From Mycolicibacterium litorale (GTDB lineage: Bacteria; Actinomycetota; Actinomycetes; Mycobacteriales; Mycobacteriaceae), in assembly GCF_010731695.1 (NCBI RefSeq), contig NZ_AP022586.1, forward strand, positions 1,178,001 to 1,242,000: a stretch of DNA of 64,000 nt. The letters run 5' to 3'. Below the pieces are notes generated by a model that had not been told where the DNA came from, searched no databases, and worked only from the letters and a program-made list of their open reading frames with translations. A program made the position numbers and the translations under genes. Of the stretch, positions 1 through 9,955 are shown one piece after another (position 1 is the stretch's first letter; the number at the start of each line of letters is the position of its first letter).

Positions 1-773
1 TCGGCCACGCCGGGCGTCTTCAGCCCGTCGCGCGAGATCGTGGTGTTGGTGGCGACGATTCCGGCCAGCCCCAATTCGATTGCCAGGCCGGCGATCTCGT
101 CGACATCGGCGTCGGACAGATCGGGCGCGATCTTCACCAACACCGGCGTCGAGGTCTGGGCACGCACCGCGGAGAGGATGGGCCGCAACGCTTCCACCGC
201 CTGCAGATCGCGCAGGCCGGGGGTGTTCGGGGAGCTGACGTTGACCACCAGGAACGCGGCGAGCGGTCCGAGCTGGCGGGCGCTCTGCGCGTAATCCTCG
301 ACGGCCCGGTCGGCGGGCGTCGCCTTGGTCTTGCCGATGTTCACCCCGACGGGCGCGTCGGAGGTGTGGCGGGTGAGGCGCTGCGCGAGCCGGGCGGCGC
401 CGTGATTGTTGAACCCCATGCGGTTGAGCAGCGCCCGGTCCTCGGGCAGCCGGAACAACCGGGGCTGCGGGTTGCCGGGCTGCGGCTGGGCGGTCACGGT
501 GCCGACCTCGGCGAACCCGAAGCCCAGCGCGGGCCAGGTGTGCAGTCCGAGGCCGTCCTTGTCGAATCCGGCCGCCAGGCCGAGCGGCCCCGGGAAGTGC
601 ACGCCGAACACGGTGCTGGCCAGGACCGGGTCGGAGGGTGCGAGCCGGCCGCGCAGCGCGCGACGGAGCGGGCCCGGTGCGGTCAGGGTGCGCAGCAGCG
701 CGAACACCCAGATGTGGATGCGCTCGGGGGAGATCAGGAAGAGCACCCGCCGCAGCGCGTGATAGCCGCTCAC
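1..773 (-). CDS. pyrD: Dihydroorotate dehydrogenase (quinone), 3' end cut by window edge
   Basis: Class 2 dihydroorotate dehydrogenase, which oxidises dihydroorotate to orotate in pyrimidine synthesis at the membrane using quinone. About 257 residues are visible, reading from the start toward the left edge. Reading the minus strand gives an N-terminal amphipathic segment ([15 protein letters not shown]), then [10 protein letters not shown] (FMN/substrate region), [30 protein letters not shown] (with the catalytic-loop Ser typical of class 2), LVKIAPDL and IVATNTT, all hallmarks of PyrD. The GTG start at 773 overlaps the stop of the small upstream gene (GTGA), so the two are translationally coupled. 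The C-terminal part lies outside the window. Confidence 0.95.
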   Translation of the reverse strand, partial: MSGYHALRRVLFLISPERIHIWVFALLRTLTAPGPLRRALRGRLAPSDPVLASTVFGVHFPGPLGLAAGFDKDGLGLHTWPALGFGFAEVGTVTAQPQPGNPQPRLFRLPEDRALLNRMGFNNHGAARLAQRLTRHTSDAPVGVNIGKTKATPADRAVEDYAQSARQLGPLAAFLVVNVSSPNTPGLRDLQAVEALRPILSAVRAQTSTPVLVKIAPDLSDADVDEIAGLAIELGLAGIVATNTTISRDGLKTPGVA

Positions 774-1024
774 TGGCCGGGCTGCTCCGCCGCACTCGCG
801 GTCTTACGGCGTCGCAGCAGTACCCGGCGGCTGCCGTCGGTGTAGGCCCGCACCCGGGTCAGCTCCCAGCCGCGGTACTCGGCCTCGATGGACAGCCGGA
901 TCGACGCGCTGATCCTGGTCACATCGGGTGGTAGCCGCAGCGGCACCCACTCCCACTCGTCGGATGCCTCCGCGACCACCTTGTCCCAGGCCGCGGGCAT
1001 CCGACCCCGTGCGCCGGCCGTCAC
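770..1024 (-). CDS. Small conserved actinobacterial protein (DUF5703-like)
   Basis: About 84 residues if the GTG at 1024 is used. That GTG overlaps the stop of the lipoprotein gene upstream (GTGA), and the stop of this gene overlaps the pyrD start in the same way, so lipoprotein, small protein and pyrD form one coupled operon. An ATG at 1000 would give 76 residues. The conserved core reads [12 protein letters not shown], then [13 protein letters not shown] and RRVLLRRRK. It has no signal peptide, membrane segment or catalytic motif. I associate this layout with the small DUF5703-type protein found beside pyrD in mycobacteria, but the family name is from memory. Function unknown. Confidence 0.75.
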   Translation of the reverse strand: MTAGARGRMPAAWDKVVAEASDEWEWVPLRLPPDVTRISASIRLSIEAEYRGWELTRVRAYTDGSRRVLLRRRKTASAAEQPGQ

Positions 1025-2049
1025 CGTGGCACCGCCGCACCCGGGATCACCTGCACACCCGCTCCCGTTCCTGACACCACATAAAGAGTGCCAGACGCGT
1101 CGTCGTAGGCGAGGAGATTCGGTTGCTGCACGGTTCTGTAACGCACCCTCTCGACGGGTATTCCGGTGGACAGATCGTAGCCAATCACGGTGTTGGCCGC
1201 CGTCTGCGACACCCACGCCAGCTCCGGCGACCCGGTCAGTCCGTACGGGGCGCCGGGCACGGGGTAGCGCTGCCTCATGATCAGCGGATCGGTGCCGAAC
1301 ACCAGCAGTTCGTCACCGCGGGTGTCGGCGACCAGCACCCGGCCCTGCGGGTCGGCGGCCATGGTGGTGGCGCCCTCACCGGCGCGCAGCGCCTGCGCCG
1401 CCTTGGTCCCGCTGGCGTCGACCGTCGTCACCGAGGTCTGCCCCCGGTCGAGGACCACGGCCGTATTGCCCTGGGTGACAAGCGCGTCGACGCGCGCGAA
1501 GATCCCCAGCCGCGCAGCCACCGCCGTGTCGGAACTCAGCGTCAGCACGGCGCCGTCGGAGGTGCCGAGGACCAGCCGCCCGTCCTCGCGCCGGGCGATC
1601 GCGGTGAAGTCGGTGTCGGCCTCACCCTCCACGTCCACCGGGGCGACGGTGCCCGCCGCGACGTCCACCCGCAGGTAGCCACCGCGGGTGGCGAGGTAGA
1701 GCCCGCCGTCGTCGTCTCCGGCCATCGCCGTCGCCGGCGCGGGGGTCAACACGGTGCGTGGCGGCGCGGCCGAGGTGAACACCGTCAGCGCCGACTGCCC
1801 CTCCGGTCCCGGGCCCAGCACCACCAGCGAACGGGTGGCCGGATCGAACAGCGCCGCCGCGGTGTCCGCGCCCACCGGCCGCACGGTGCCGTCGGGCTCC
1901 CCCGTGACCGGGGGCGACGATGCGGCGGTGGCAGGCGTGATGGTCGGTGGTGGCGCGTCGACCGGACTGGACGAACAGCCGGCGAGCACCGCCAGCGCCA
2001 CCAGGGCACCGGTCAGCGGCACGGGTCGGGGGTTTACGCGCAGCGGCAA
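1021..2049 (-). CDS. lppL: Secreted beta-propeller-like lipoprotein (LppL family)
   Basis: 342 residues. The N-terminus is basic, then hydrophobic, then LAVLAGC, a clear lipobox, so the protein should be lipid-anchored outside the membrane. The rest is a series of repeating units such as GGLYLATRGGYLRVD, DGRLVLGTSDGAVLTL, GRVLVADTRGDELLVF and GTLYVVSGTGAGVQVI, the pattern of an SMP-30/YVTN-like beta-propeller. The start is TTG at 2049. The next in-frame GTG would remove the basic residues needed for a signal peptide. It sits where lppL (Rv2138) sits next to pyrD in M. tuberculosis. Ligand and role are unknown. Confidence 0.8.
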   Translation of the reverse strand: MPLRVNPRPVPLTGALVALAVLAGCSSSPVDAPPPTITPATAASSPPVTGEPDGTVRPVGADTAAALFDPATRSLVVLGPGPEGQSALTVFTSAAPPRTVLTPAPATAMAGDDDGGLYLATRGGYLRVDVAAGTVAPVDVEGEADTDFTAIARREDGRLVLGTSDGAVLTLSSDTAVAARLGIFARVDALVTQGNTAVVLDRGQTSVTTVDASGTKAAQALRAGEGATTMAADPQGRVLVADTRGDELLVFGTDPLIMRQRYPVPGAPYGLTGSPELAWVSQTAANTVIGYDLSTGIPVERVRYRTVQQPNLLAYDDASGTLYVVSGTGAGVQVIPGAAVPR

Positions 2050-2170
2050 GGGGTAGCTCTCGGTGTGTGCGAAGGGAAATTCTCGGCGTGGGCGGCTCGG
2101 TGCGCCAGTGTAGGCAGTGTCGGACCGACGGATTCTCGCCGTTTCCTAGACCGTCTTACATAAGTCTCGC

Positions 2171-2176
2171 TACGGT
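2171..2176 (+). promoter_or_regulatory. Leaderless -10 element for the 2183 gene
   Basis: TACGGT fits the actinobacterial TANNNT -10 and lies 6 nt before the ATG at 2183, the spacing of a leaderless mycobacterial promoter. No Shine-Dalgarno is visible in between. Confidence 0.5.
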
Positions 2177-2182
2177 GACGCC

Positions 2183-2506
2183 ATGACGCTGGTCACCGAG
2201 GGTCGCGCCGGCACCACCGCCACCGCTACCGCCTTCGAGTTCGAAGACATCTCCACGGGTGTGCACGCCAGCGGGTTCGGGCAGGTCGGCGACGGCCGCA
2301 GCTTCTCCTTCCACGTCGAGCGCCAGCTCCTCGTGGTCGAGGTCTACCGGCCGCGCCTGCGCACCCCGGTGCCCACCGAGGACGACGTGGTCGCCGCGAC
2401 CACCCGCAAGCTCACCGACATCGACCTGACCGACGAGCGCAGCCTGGCGGCCGCCGTGCGCGACGCGGTGTCCTCCGCACAGCCGGTGGCGCGACCCGGT
2501 CGCTGA
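2183..2506 (+). CDS. Conserved mycobacterial hypothetical (Rv2137c-like position)
   Basis: 107 residues. It has an acidic N-terminal part with [41 protein letters not shown], then a stretch ending in [23 protein letters not shown]. No signal peptide, membrane segment or known catalytic motif is seen. It is divergent from the lppL-pyrD operon and followed 26 bp later by uppP, in the place of Rv2137c. A TANNNT element at 2171 suggests a leaderless transcript. I do not recognise a function. Confidence 0.65.
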   Translation: MTLVTEGRAGTTATATAFEFEDISTGVHASGFGQVGDGRSFSFHVERQLLVVEVYRPRLRTPVPTEDDVVAATTRKLTDIDLTDERSLAAAVRDAVSSAQPVARPGR

Positions 2507-2519
2507 CGCCCCGTCACGG

Positions 2520-2525
2520 TACGGT
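2520..2525 (+). promoter_or_regulatory. Leaderless -10 element for uppP
   Basis: TACGGT lies 7 nt before the GTG at 2533, matching the leaderless TANNNT pattern seen at several genes in this window. Confidence 0.45.
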
Positions 2526-2532
2526 CGTCGTC

Positions 2533-3381
2533 GTGATCGACGCACCGGCCATGTCGTGGTTGCAGGTCATCGTCCTCGCCGTCGTGCAGGGCCTCACCGA
2601 ATTCCTGCCGGTGTCCTCCTCGGGTCATCTCGCGATCGTGTCGCGGGTCTTCTTCGACGACGATGCGGGCGCATCGTTCACCGCCGTCACCCAACTCGGC
2701 ACCGAGGTCGCCGTCCTCGTCTACTTCGCCCGCGACATCGGGCGCATCGTGCAGGCCTGGTTCCGCGGCCTGCGCCGGCCCGAACACCGCGACGCCGACT
2801 ACCGGCTGGGCTGGTATGTGATCATCGGCACCATCCCGATCGCCGTGATGGGGCTGCTGCTCAAAGACGAGATCCGCACCGCCGCCCGCAATCTGTGGGC
2901 CATCGCGATCGCGCTGATCGCGTTCTCGGTCGTCATCGCCGCCGCCGAGTACTTCGGCAGGCAGGTCCGCCACGTCGAACAACTCACCTGGCGTGACAGC
3001 GTGATCGTGGGCGTCGCACAGTGTCTGGCGCTGCTGCCCGGGGTGTCGCGGTCGGGGGCGACGATCAGTGCGGGCCTGTTCCTCGGCCTCGACCGTGAAC
3101 TGGCCGCCCGGTTCGGATTCCTGCTGGCCATCCCCGCGGTGTTCGCCTCCGGCCTGTTCTCGCTGCCCGACGCCTTCGCCCCGGTGGGCGAGGGGATGAG
3201 CGCGAGCGGTCCGCAGCTGCTGGTCGCGACGATCATCGCGTTCGCCGTGGGCTTCGCGGCGATCGCCTGGTTCCTGCGGTTCCTGGTCCGCCACGGTATG
3301 TACTGGTTCGTCGGCTACCGGGTGGTGTTGGGTGTGGTGGTGCTGATCCTGTTGTCCACCGGGGTGGTGGCCGCGCAATGA
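2533..3381 (+). CDS. uppP: Undecaprenyl-diphosphate phosphatase
   Basis: 282 residues. A BacA-type integral membrane phosphatase that recycles undecaprenyl (decaprenyl in mycobacteria) diphosphate to the monophosphate lipid carrier for cell-wall synthesis; overexpression gives bacitracin resistance in this family. Two diagnostic motifs are present: [13 protein letters not shown] at residues 20-32 and PGVSRSG at about 169-175. Several hydrophobic segments follow, for example around residues 95-110, 122-138, 190-205 and 228-275. The length is normal for the family. The GTG start is likely leaderless (TACGGT 7 nt upstream). The stop overlaps the next gene's ATG (ATGA), so the phosphatase downstream is coupled. 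Confidence 0.95.
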   Translation: MIDAPAMSWLQVIVLAVVQGLTEFLPVSSSGHLAIVSRVFFDDDAGASFTAVTQLGTEVAVLVYFARDIGRIVQAWFRGLRRPEHRDADYRLGWYVIIGTIPIAVMGLLLKDEIRTAARNLWAIAIALIAFSVVIAAAEYFGRQVRHVEQLTWRDSVIVGVAQCLALLPGVSRSGATISAGLFLGLDRELAARFGFLLAIPAVFASGLFSLPDAFAPVGEGMSASGPQLLVATIIAFAVGFAAIAWFLRFLVRHGMYWFVGYRVVLGVVVLILLSTGVVAAQ

Positions 3382-4091
3382 CCGTGATCCTGCTGCGGCA
3401 CGGCCGCTCGACGTCCAACACCGCGCACACCCTCGCCGGCCGCAGCGAGGGCGTCGACCTCGACGAACGGGGTGCCGAACAGGCGCGGGCCCTCGTCGGC
3501 CGCATCGGTGAGCTCCCGGTCAAGGCGATCGTGCGCTCACCGCTGCTGCGGTGCGAGCGCACCGTCGAACCGCTGGCCGCCGCGCTCGGGCTCGAACACG
3601 TCGTCGACGAACGCCTCACCGAGGTCGACTACGGCGCCTGGACCGGTCGCAAGATCGGCGACCTGGTCAAGGAACCGCTGTGGGCGGTGGTCCAGCAGCA
3701 GCCCAGCGCCGCGGTGTTCCCCGACGGCGAAGGCCTGGCGCAGGTGCAGGCCCGCGCCGTGGCGGCCGTCCGCGAACACGACCGCCGGCTGGCCGAGGAG
3801 CACGGCGGCGATGCGCTGTGGGTGGCGTGCAGCCACGGCGACGTCATCAAGGCGGTGCTGGCCGACGCCCTGGGCACGCACCTGGACAGTTTCCAGCGGA
3901 TCACCGCCGATCCCGCGTCGATGAGCGTGATCCGGTACACGACGCTGCGCCCCTTCGTGGTGCACGTCAACCACAACGGCGCGGAGCTGGCCGCGGGGTT
4001 GATGCCCAAACCCGCGCCGGCCGAGGGGCAACAGGACGGTCCTGCGGAAATGCCGCCGGAGGACGCGGTGGTCGGCGGTTCCACGGGCTGA
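3378..4091 (+). CDS. Histidine phosphatase (phosphoglycerate-mutase-like) family protein
   Basis: 237 residues. The N-terminal LLRHGRS motif (about residues 4-10) carries the phosphohistidine of the RHG superfamily. The distal half of the active site is seen as the conserved Glu around [17 protein letters not shown] and the second His in [14 protein letters not shown]. The C-terminus is a Pro/Gln-rich tail. The ATG overlaps the uppP stop. It corresponds in position to Rv2135c. In these actinobacterial clusters the protein is called MSMEG_4193-type phosphatase; the true substrate is unknown, and mutase activity should not be assumed. Confidence 0.85.
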   Translation: MTVILLRHGRSTSNTAHTLAGRSEGVDLDERGAEQARALVGRIGELPVKAIVRSPLLRCERTVEPLAAALGLEHVVDERLTEVDYGAWTGRKIGDLVKEPLWAVVQQQPSAAVFPDGEGLAQVQARAVAAVREHDRRLAEEHGGDALWVACSHGDVIKAVLADALGTHLDSFQRITADPASMSVIRYTTLRPFVVHVNHNGAELAAGLMPKPAPAEGQQDGPAEMPPEDAVVGGSTG

Positions 4092-4119
4092 CCCGCCACC
4101 CGGTATTTTGGAAGGTGCC

Positions 4120-4710
4120 ATGGCCCGAGCAATTCACGTTTTCCGCACGCCCGACCGCTTCGTGGCCGGGACGGTCGGGCAACCCGGAAATCGGACGTTC
4201 TACCTGCAGGCCGTGCACGACAAGCGCGTGGTGTCGGTGATCCTGGAGAAACAGCAGGTGGCCGTGCTGGCCGAACGGATCGCCGCGCTGCTGCAGGAGA
4301 TCAACCGCCGGTTCGGCACCCCCATCCCGCCCGACACCGGTGAGGTCGACGACCTCAGCCCGCTGGTCACGCCCGTCGACGCGGAGTTCCGGGTCGGGAC
4401 GATGGGTCTCGGGTGGGACTCCGAGGCGCAGACCATCGTCGTGGAACTGCTCGCGGTGTCCGACACCGAATTCGACGCCTCGGTGGTGCTCGACGACGCC
4501 GAGGACGGCCCCGACGCGGTGCGGGTGTTCCTCACCCCCGAGTCGGCCCGCCAGTTCGCGACCAGATCCAACCGCGTCATCTCCGCAGGCCGTCCGCCGT
4601 GCCCGCTGTGCGACGAACCCCTCGACCCGGAGGGGCACATCTGTGTGCGCACCAACGGCTATCGGCGCGGCGCGCTGGCCGGAACCGACGACGATGACAC
4701 CGACAGCTGA
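4120..4710 (+). CDS. DUF3090 family protein
   Basis: 196 residues. The N-terminus MARAIHVFRTPDRFVAGTVG and the segment TFYLQAVHDKRVVSVILEKQQVAVLAERI are typical of the DUF3090 family (Rv2134c), restricted to Actinobacteria. Near the C-terminus PPCPLCDEPLDPEGHIC holds CxxC plus a further Cys, which looks like a small zinc ribbon. ATG 4120 was chosen over an in-frame TTG 12 nt upstream because GGAAGG lies just ahead of it. It always travels with the upstream phosphatase and the downstream SCO1664-type gene, which it overlaps by 17 bp. Biochemical role unknown. Confidence 0.85.
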   Translation: MARAIHVFRTPDRFVAGTVGQPGNRTFYLQAVHDKRVVSVILEKQQVAVLAERIAALLQEINRRFGTPIPPDTGEVDDLSPLVTPVDAEFRVGTMGLGWDSEAQTIVVELLAVSDTEFDASVVLDDAEDGPDAVRVFLTPESARQFATRSNRVISAGRPPCPLCDEPLDPEGHICVRTNGYRRGALAGTDDDDTDS

Positions 4711-5542
4711 GGGCGGCGCATCCGAGGGTGCAGACGGGGTCACAGCCGACGGCACGGTGATGCGGTGCGGCGAGTTGACCGTCATCGGCCGGATCCGCTC
4801 GGCGAGCAACGCCACGTTCCTGTGTGAGGCGCATCTGGACGATGCGCAGATCCACTGCGTGTACAAGCCGGTCGCCGGAGAGGCGCCGCTGTGGGACTTC
4901 CCGGACGGCACGCTGGCCGGCCGCGAGTACGGCGCCTATCTCGTCTCGGCGGCGTTGGGCTGGAAGATCGTGCCCGACACCGTGATTCGCGACGGTCCGG
5001 CCGGACCGGGAATGGTGCAGCGGTGGGTCGACCAGCCCGGCGACGAGGGTGACGAAGACCTCGGCCCGGACCTCGTCGACCTGTTGCCTGCGGGCCGGAT
5101 CCCGCCCGGCTACCTGCCGATCCTGCAGGCCTACGACTACGCCGGTGACGAGGTCACGCTGGTACACGCAGATGACAGCCGGCTGCGGCGGATGGCCGTG
5201 TTCGACGTGCTGATCAACAATGCCGACCGCAAGGGCGGCCACATCCTCGCCGGCATCGACGGCCGGGTGTACGGCGTCGACCACGGCGTCAGCCTGCACA
5301 GCGAGGACAAACTGCGCACCGTGCTGTGGGGCTGGGCGGGCAAACCGGTCGACGACGAGACCCTCGAGGTGGTGGCCCGCCTCGGCGACGAACTGCGCGA
5401 CGGGGGACTGGCCGACCGGCTGCGGCCGCACATCACCGCCCGCGAGGTCGCCGCTTTGCGTGCGAGAGTCGTTGACCTGCTTGACAATCCGGTGATGCCG
5501 ACGCCGGACCGGCGCCGTCCGATCCCGTGGCCGGCCTTCTGA
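4694..5542 (+). CDS. SCO1664-family, PI3/4-kinase-like protein
   Basis: 282 residues. After about 15 variable residues come [21 protein letters not shown] and the Lys of [15 protein letters not shown], like a nucleotide-binding lobe. [11 protein letters not shown] and [11 protein letters not shown] follow, like the catalytic loop and metal-binding DxG of phosphatidylinositol 3/4-kinase-like and HipA folds. This is the SCO1664 family (Rv2133c position). Its start overlaps DUF3090 by 17 bp and its stop overlaps the cysQ ATG (TGATG), so the genes are coupled. Kinase activity is an inference from fold motifs; no substrate is known to me. Confidence 0.8.
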   Translation: MTPTAEGGASEGADGVTADGTVMRCGELTVIGRIRSASNATFLCEAHLDDAQIHCVYKPVAGEAPLWDFPDGTLAGREYGAYLVSAALGWKIVPDTVIRDGPAGPGMVQRWVDQPGDEGDEDLGPDLVDLLPAGRIPPGYLPILQAYDYAGDEVTLVHADDSRLRRMAVFDVLINNADRKGGHILAGIDGRVYGVDHGVSLHSEDKLRTVLWGWAGKPVDDETLEVVARLGDELRDGGLADRLRPHITAREVAALRARVVDLLDNPVMPTPDRRRPIPWPAF

Positions 5543-6309
5543 TGCAGAGCGACGCCGAGCTGGCCGCCGCGGTGGCCGTCGAGGCCGGCGAGATGCTGGT
5601 CGCGCTGCGCGAGGAATACGACTGGTACCACCCCTACGACCTCGGCGACGCCGGCGACAAACGCGCCAACGTGCTGATCCTCGACCGGCTGCGCGAGCAC
5701 CGGCCCGACGACGCCGTGCTGAGCGAGGAGGCGGTCGACGACCTGGCCCGGGTGGACGCCGAACGGGTGTGGATCGTCGACCCGGTCGACGGCACCCGTG
5801 AGTATTCGCTGCCGCCGCGGTCGGACTGGGCCGTGCACATCGCGCTGTGGCAGCGCGACGGCAGCCCCACCGGCCGGCTCACCGACGCGGCCGTGGCGCT
5901 GCCGGCCCGCGGCGAGGTGTACCGCACCGACACCGTCGCACCACCACCTGAGCGCACGGACGGGCCGATCCGCATCACCGCCAGCGCCACCCGCCCGCCC
6001 GCGGTGCTGTGGTGGATCCGCGACCGCCTGGACATCGAGATGGTCCGCATCGGCTCGGCAGGCGCGAAGGCGATGGCCGTGGTCCGCGGCGAGGTCGACG
6101 CGTACCTCCACGCCGGCGGCCAGTGGGAATGGGATTCGGCCGCACCCGCTGCGGTGGTGCAGGCGGCCGGGCTGCACGCCACGCGGCTCGACGGCTCCCC
6201 GCTCGTGTACAACCGGCGCGACCCCTACCTCCCCGACCTCCTGATGTGCCGGCCGGAGTTGGCCGGAGTGCTGCTCGAAGCGATCCACTCGGCATACCGG
6301 GGGGAATGA
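5542..6309 (+). CDS. cysQ: 3'(2'),5'-bisphosphate nucleotidase / PAP phosphatase
   Basis: 255 residues. An inositol-monophosphatase-fold, Mg-dependent, Li-sensitive phosphatase that removes the 3'-phosphate of PAP(S) produced in sulfate assimilation. Motifs: SEEAVDD (metal-binding Glu), [12 protein letters not shown] (the DPxDGT motif, about residues 77-88), [20 protein letters not shown] and [15 protein letters not shown] (WDxAA). It matches the CysQ (Rv2131c) position between the SCO1664-like gene and mshC. ATG 5542 overlaps the previous stop. A GTG 15 nt earlier is possible but less likely. Confidence 0.9.
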   Translation: MQSDAELAAAVAVEAGEMLVALREEYDWYHPYDLGDAGDKRANVLILDRLREHRPDDAVLSEEAVDDLARVDAERVWIVDPVDGTREYSLPPRSDWAVHIALWQRDGSPTGRLTDAAVALPARGEVYRTDTVAPPPERTDGPIRITASATRPPAVLWWIRDRLDIEMVRIGSAGAKAMAVVRGEVDAYLHAGGQWEWDSAAPAAVVQAAGLHATRLDGSPLVYNRRDPYLPDLLMCRPELAGVLLEAIHSAYRGE

Positions 6310-6379
6310 AAGTGCCGTCGTCGTTGTCGCATTGCTCTGACACTGCGCACCAGCGGGAGGCTGCCCTGATCCAACAACC

Positions 6380-6385
6380 TAGAGT
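6380..6385 (+). promoter_or_regulatory. Leaderless -10 element for mshC
   Basis: TAGAGT lies 7 nt before the ATG at 6393 in the only sizeable gap (83 bp) between cysQ and mshC, suggesting that mshC has its own leaderless promoter. Confidence 0.4.
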
Positions 6386-6392
6386 CGAGGTC

Positions 6393-7640
6393 ATGGAATC
6401 GTGGCCCGCTCCGGACGTTCCGGCACTGCCGGGCCGGGGTCCGCAGCTGCGGCTCTACGACAGCGCCGACCGGCAGGTGAGGCCGGTGTCTGCGGGTGAG
6501 ACGGCCACCATGTACGTCTGCGGCATCACCCCGTACGACGCCACCCACCTCGGCCACGCCGCCACCTACCTGACGTTCGACCTGGTGCACCGGGTGTGGC
6601 TGGACGCCGGCCACCGGGTGCACTACGTGCAGAACATCACCGACGTCGACGATCCGCTGTTCGAGCGCGCGGACCGCGACGGGATCGACTGGCGTGCGCT
6701 GGCCGCACGCGAGACCCAGCTGTTCCGCGAGGACATGGCCGCACTGCGGGTGCTGCCACCGCAGGACTACGTGGCCGCCACCGACGCGATCGCCGAGGTG
6801 ATCGAGCTGGTGGAGAAGATGCTGGCCTCCGGCGCCGCCTATGTCGTCGACGACGCCGAGTACCCCGACGTCTACTACCGCGCCGACGCGACCGTCCAGT
6901 TCGGCTACGAGTCGAACTACGACCACGACACCATGCTCCAGCTGTTCGCCGAACGCGGCGGCGACCCGGACCGGCCCGGCAAGGCCGACGAGCTCGACGC
7001 ACTGCTGTGGCGCGCGGAGCGGCCGGGCGAGCCCAGCTGGCCCTCACCGTTCGGCCCCGGCCGGCCGGGTTGGCACGTGGAGTGCGCGGCGATCGCGCTC
7101 AGCCGCATCGGCACCGGTCTGGACATCCAGGGCGGCGGCAGCGACCTGATCTTCCCCCACCACGAGTTCTCGGCGGCGCACGCCGAATCGGTGACGGGGG
7201 AGCGGCGATTCGCCCGCCACTACGTGCACGCCGGCATGATCGGCTGGGACGGCCACAAGATGAGCAAGAGCCGCGGCAACCTGGTGCTGGTGTCACGGCT
7301 GCGCGCCGACGGCATCGACCCCTCGGCGATCCGGCTCGGCCTGCTCGCCGGCCACTACCGCGCCGACCGGTTCTGGAGCGACGACGTGCTCGCCGACGCG
7401 CACACCCGGCTGGACCGCTGGCGGCGCGCCACCGCGCTGGCCGCCGGACCCGACGCGACCGATGTGCTCGCCCGGGTGCGCACCTACCTCGCCGACGATC
7501 TGGACACTCCGAGGGCCCTCGCCGCGCTGGACGCCTGGTGCGAGGAGGCACTCGAGGACGGCGGTCACGACACCGCCGCGCCCGGCATCGTCGCGACCGC
7601 CGTCGACGCCTTGCTCGGAGTCGCGCTGTCCGTGGAGTAA
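6393..7640 (+). CDS. mshC: L-cysteine:1D-myo-inositol 2-amino-2-deoxy-alpha-D-glucopyranoside ligase
   Basis: 415 residues, close to M. tuberculosis MshC (414). It catalyses the ATP-dependent joining of cysteine to GlcN-Ins in mycothiol synthesis. It is a cysteinyl-tRNA synthetase relative lacking the anticodon-binding end. It has the zinc/Cys site at Cys43 ([10 protein letters not shown]), the HIGH-type THLGH at 51-55, and KMSKS at 289-293. The start MESW...[13 protein letters not shown] aligns with the known N-terminus; the open frame extends upstream but that part has no family resemblance. The 9-bp gap to the downstream SDR suggests cotranscription. Confidence 0.93.
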   Translation: MESWPAPDVPALPGRGPQLRLYDSADRQVRPVSAGETATMYVCGITPYDATHLGHAATYLTFDLVHRVWLDAGHRVHYVQNITDVDDPLFERADRDGIDWRALAARETQLFREDMAALRVLPPQDYVAATDAIAEVIELVEKMLASGAAYVVDDAEYPDVYYRADATVQFGYESNYDHDTMLQLFAERGGDPDRPGKADELDALLWRAERPGEPSWPSPFGPGRPGWHVECAAIALSRIGTGLDIQGGGSDLIFPHHEFSAAHAESVTGERRFARHYVHAGMIGWDGHKMSKSRGNLVLVSRLRADGIDPSAIRLGLLAGHYRADRFWSDDVLADAHTRLDRWRRATALAAGPDATDVLARVRTYLADDLDTPRALAALDAWCEEALEDGGHDTAAPGIVATAVDALLGVALSVE

Positions 7641-7649
7641 CTTCCACGC

Positions 7650-8525
7650 ATGACTTCGGTACGCGACAAGGTCGTGTTCATCACCGGCGGCGCCCGAGGG
7701 ATCGGCGAAGAACTGGCCCGGCGGCTGCACGCCAAAGGCGCCAAGCTGGTCCTCACCGACCTCGACGAGGCGCCGCTGACCACACTCGCCGCCGACCTCG
7801 GCAACGAGCGGGTGCTGACCGTCGTCGCCGACGTCTGCGACCTCGCCACCATGCAGTCCGCCGCCGAGCAGGCCGTCACGCGGTTCGGCGGCATCGACAT
7901 CGTGATCGCCAACGCCGGTATCGCCAGCTACGGCTCGGTGCTGGTCGTCGATCCCGACGCGTTCCGGCGGGTGCTCGACGTCAACGTGGTCGGCGTGTTC
8001 AACACCGCGCGTGCGACGCTGCCGTCGGTGATCGACCGCAAGGGCTACGTGCTGGTGGTGTCGTCGCTCGCGGCGTTCGCCGCCGCACCGGGGATGGCGC
8101 CGTACGACGCGTCCAAGGCCGGGGTGGAGCACTTCGCCAACGCGCTGCGCCTCGAGGTCGCCCACCACGGCGTCACGGTCGGATGTGCACACATGTCCTG
8201 GATCGACACCCCGCTGGTGCAGGACACCAAGGCCGATCTGCCGAGCTTCCGCACGATGCTCGACTCGCTGCCCGGACCGCTGAGCAAGACCACCTCGGTG
8301 CAGAAGTGCGGCGAGGTGTTCGTCAAGGGCATCGAAGGCCGCAGGGAGCGCATCTACTGTCCCTGGTGGGTGGGCGTCATCCGCTGGGCGAAGCCGCTGC
8401 TGACGACCCGGCTGGGGCAGGCGTCGGTGCTGAAGACCGCCCCGAAGGTGCTGCCGCAGATGGACAAGGAAGTGACCGCGCTGAAGCGGTCGCTGGGCGC
8501 GCGCACCCACGGCCTGAAGAAGTGA
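7650..8525 (+). CDS. Short-chain dehydrogenase/reductase
   Basis: 291 residues. Classical SDR with FITGGARGIG (TGxxxGxG, from residue 12), the NAG motif in IANAGIASYG, a VVSS serine segment and the catalytic Y152-x3-K156 in YDASKAG. A basic C-terminal extension ends KRSLGARTHGLKK. It corresponds to Rv2129c, next to mshC. The substrate is unknown. It ends in a GTGA overlap with the DUF1254 lipoprotein gene, so those two are coupled. Confidence 0.9.
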   Translation: MTSVRDKVVFITGGARGIGEELARRLHAKGAKLVLTDLDEAPLTTLAADLGNERVLTVVADVCDLATMQSAAEQAVTRFGGIDIVIANAGIASYGSVLVVDPDAFRRVLDVNVVGVFNTARATLPSVIDRKGYVLVVSSLAAFAAAPGMAPYDASKAGVEHFANALRLEVAHHGVTVGCAHMSWIDTPLVQDTKADLPSFRTMLDSLPGPLSKTTSVQKCGEVFVKGIEGRRERIYCPWWVGVIRWAKPLLTTRLGQASVLKTAPKVLPQMDKEVTALKRSLGARTHGLKK

Positions 8526-9955
8526 TCCGCCGGCTGGTCGCCCTCGCGGCGGTCACGTTGCTGGCCGGATGTGCCCAAGGCGGTGACACCGACGCCCCCT
8601 CGGCCGCTCCGGCGACAACGCCGCCGGCGCAGGTCGGTCCGGCCGAGGCCAGGGCGATCGCCAAGGAGGCCTACATCTACGGCTTCCCGATCGTCGACAA
8701 CTACCGGGTGCAGTACGCCTACTTCGTCGACAAGCAGGATCCCGAGTACAAGGGCGGCTGGAACGAGATCCACAGCACCGCACGGGTGTACACACCAGAG
8801 GACACGGCGGTGCAGACGCCGAACTCCGACACCCCGTATTCGATGCTCGGCGCGGACCTGCGCGCCGAACCGCTGGTGCTGACGGTTCCGCCGATCGAGC
8901 CGGACCGCTATTACTCGCTGCAGTTCATCAACGGCTACACCAACAACATCGCCTACGTCGGCAGCCGGACCACCGGCAACGGCGGCGGGAAGTACCTGTT
9001 TGCCGGACCCGGCTGGCAGGGCGACACACCGCAGGGCATCGACGAGGTCATCCGGTCCGACACCGACCTGGCCGGCGTCATCTACCGGACCCAGCTGTTC
9101 GGACCGTCCGACCTCGAAAGCGTCAAACGGATTCAGGCCGGCTATCAGGTGGCGCCGCTGTCGGTGTACCTCAACGCGCCACCGCCGCCCGGCGCCCCGC
9201 CGATCGACTTCGTCCCGCCGCTCACCCCCGAGCAGCAGGTGAATTCGCCGCAATTCTTCGAGATCCTCAACTTCGCGCTGCGCACCGCGCCGGTGCTGCC
9301 CGACGAACGCGATATGCGCAACCGGTTCGCGCGCATCGGCATCGGTCCGGACGGGGGTTTCGACGCCGACACCCTCACCCCGGAGATGCGACAGGCCGTC
9401 GAGGACGGCATGGCCGATGCGTGGGCCGAGTTCAACACGTTCAAGAAGAACGAGCTCGACACCGGAAAGGTGGGATCAGCCCAGCTGTTCGGCACCGCCG
9501 CGGACCTCAAGGGCAACTACCTCCACCGGATGGCCGGTGCCGTGCTCGGCATCTACGGCAACACCGCGGCCGAAGCGCTCTACCCGGGCCTGGTCGAGGA
9601 TTCCGACGGCCAACCGCTCACCGGCGCCAACAACTACACCGTCCGCTTCGCGCCGGGTCAGTTGCCGCCGGTCAACGCGTTCTGGTCGCTGACGATGTAC
9701 GAGCTGCCGCAGAGTCAGTTGGTGCCCAACGAGCTGCAGCGCTATCTGATCAACTCGCCCATGTTGCCGAGCCTGGTGCCCGACCCCGACGGCGGCTACA
9801 CCTTCTTCGTGCAGAACGCCTCGCCCGGCGCAGGCAAGGAGTCGAACTGGCTGCCCGCGCCGAAGGGACCGTTCCAGATGGTGCTGCGGCTGTACTGGCC
9901 GAAGCCCGATGCGCTCAACGGCACGTGGAAGCCACCGCAGGTGGTGCGCGGCTAG
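8522..9955 (+). CDS. DUF1254/DUF1214 domain lipoprotein
   Basis: 477 residues. A short basic N-terminus, a hydrophobic stretch and LLAGC (Cys about 18) give a lipobox, so it is predicted to be lipid-anchored and extracytoplasmic. The mature part starts with EARAIAKEAYIYGFPIVDNYRVQY and VQTPNSDTPYSM, typical of DUF1254. It ends with the DUF1214-like AFWSLTMYELPQSQLVPNELQRYLINS and WLPAPKGPFQMVLRLYWPK. The GTG start shares bases with the SDR stop. The function of the family is undefined. Its stop interlocks with that of the convergent PAC2 gene (CTAG). Confidence 0.88.
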   Translation: MIRRLVALAAVTLLAGCAQGGDTDAPSAAPATTPPAQVGPAEARAIAKEAYIYGFPIVDNYRVQYAYFVDKQDPEYKGGWNEIHSTARVYTPEDTAVQTPNSDTPYSMLGADLRAEPLVLTVPPIEPDRYYSLQFINGYTNNIAYVGSRTTGNGGGKYLFAGPGWQGDTPQGIDEVIRSDTDLAGVIYRTQLFGPSDLESVKRIQAGYQVAPLSVYLNAPPPPGAPPIDFVPPLTPEQQVNSPQFFEILNFALRTAPVLPDERDMRNRFARIGIGPDGGFDADTLTPEMRQAVEDGMADAWAEFNTFKKNELDTGKVGSAQLFGTAADLKGNYLHRMAGAVLGIYGNTAAEALYPGLVEDSDGQPLTGANNYTVRFAPGQLPPVNAFWSLTMYELPQSQLVPNELQRYLINSPMLPSLVPDPDGGYTFFVQNASPGAGKESNWLPAPKGPFQMVLRLYWPKPDALNGTWKPPQVVRG

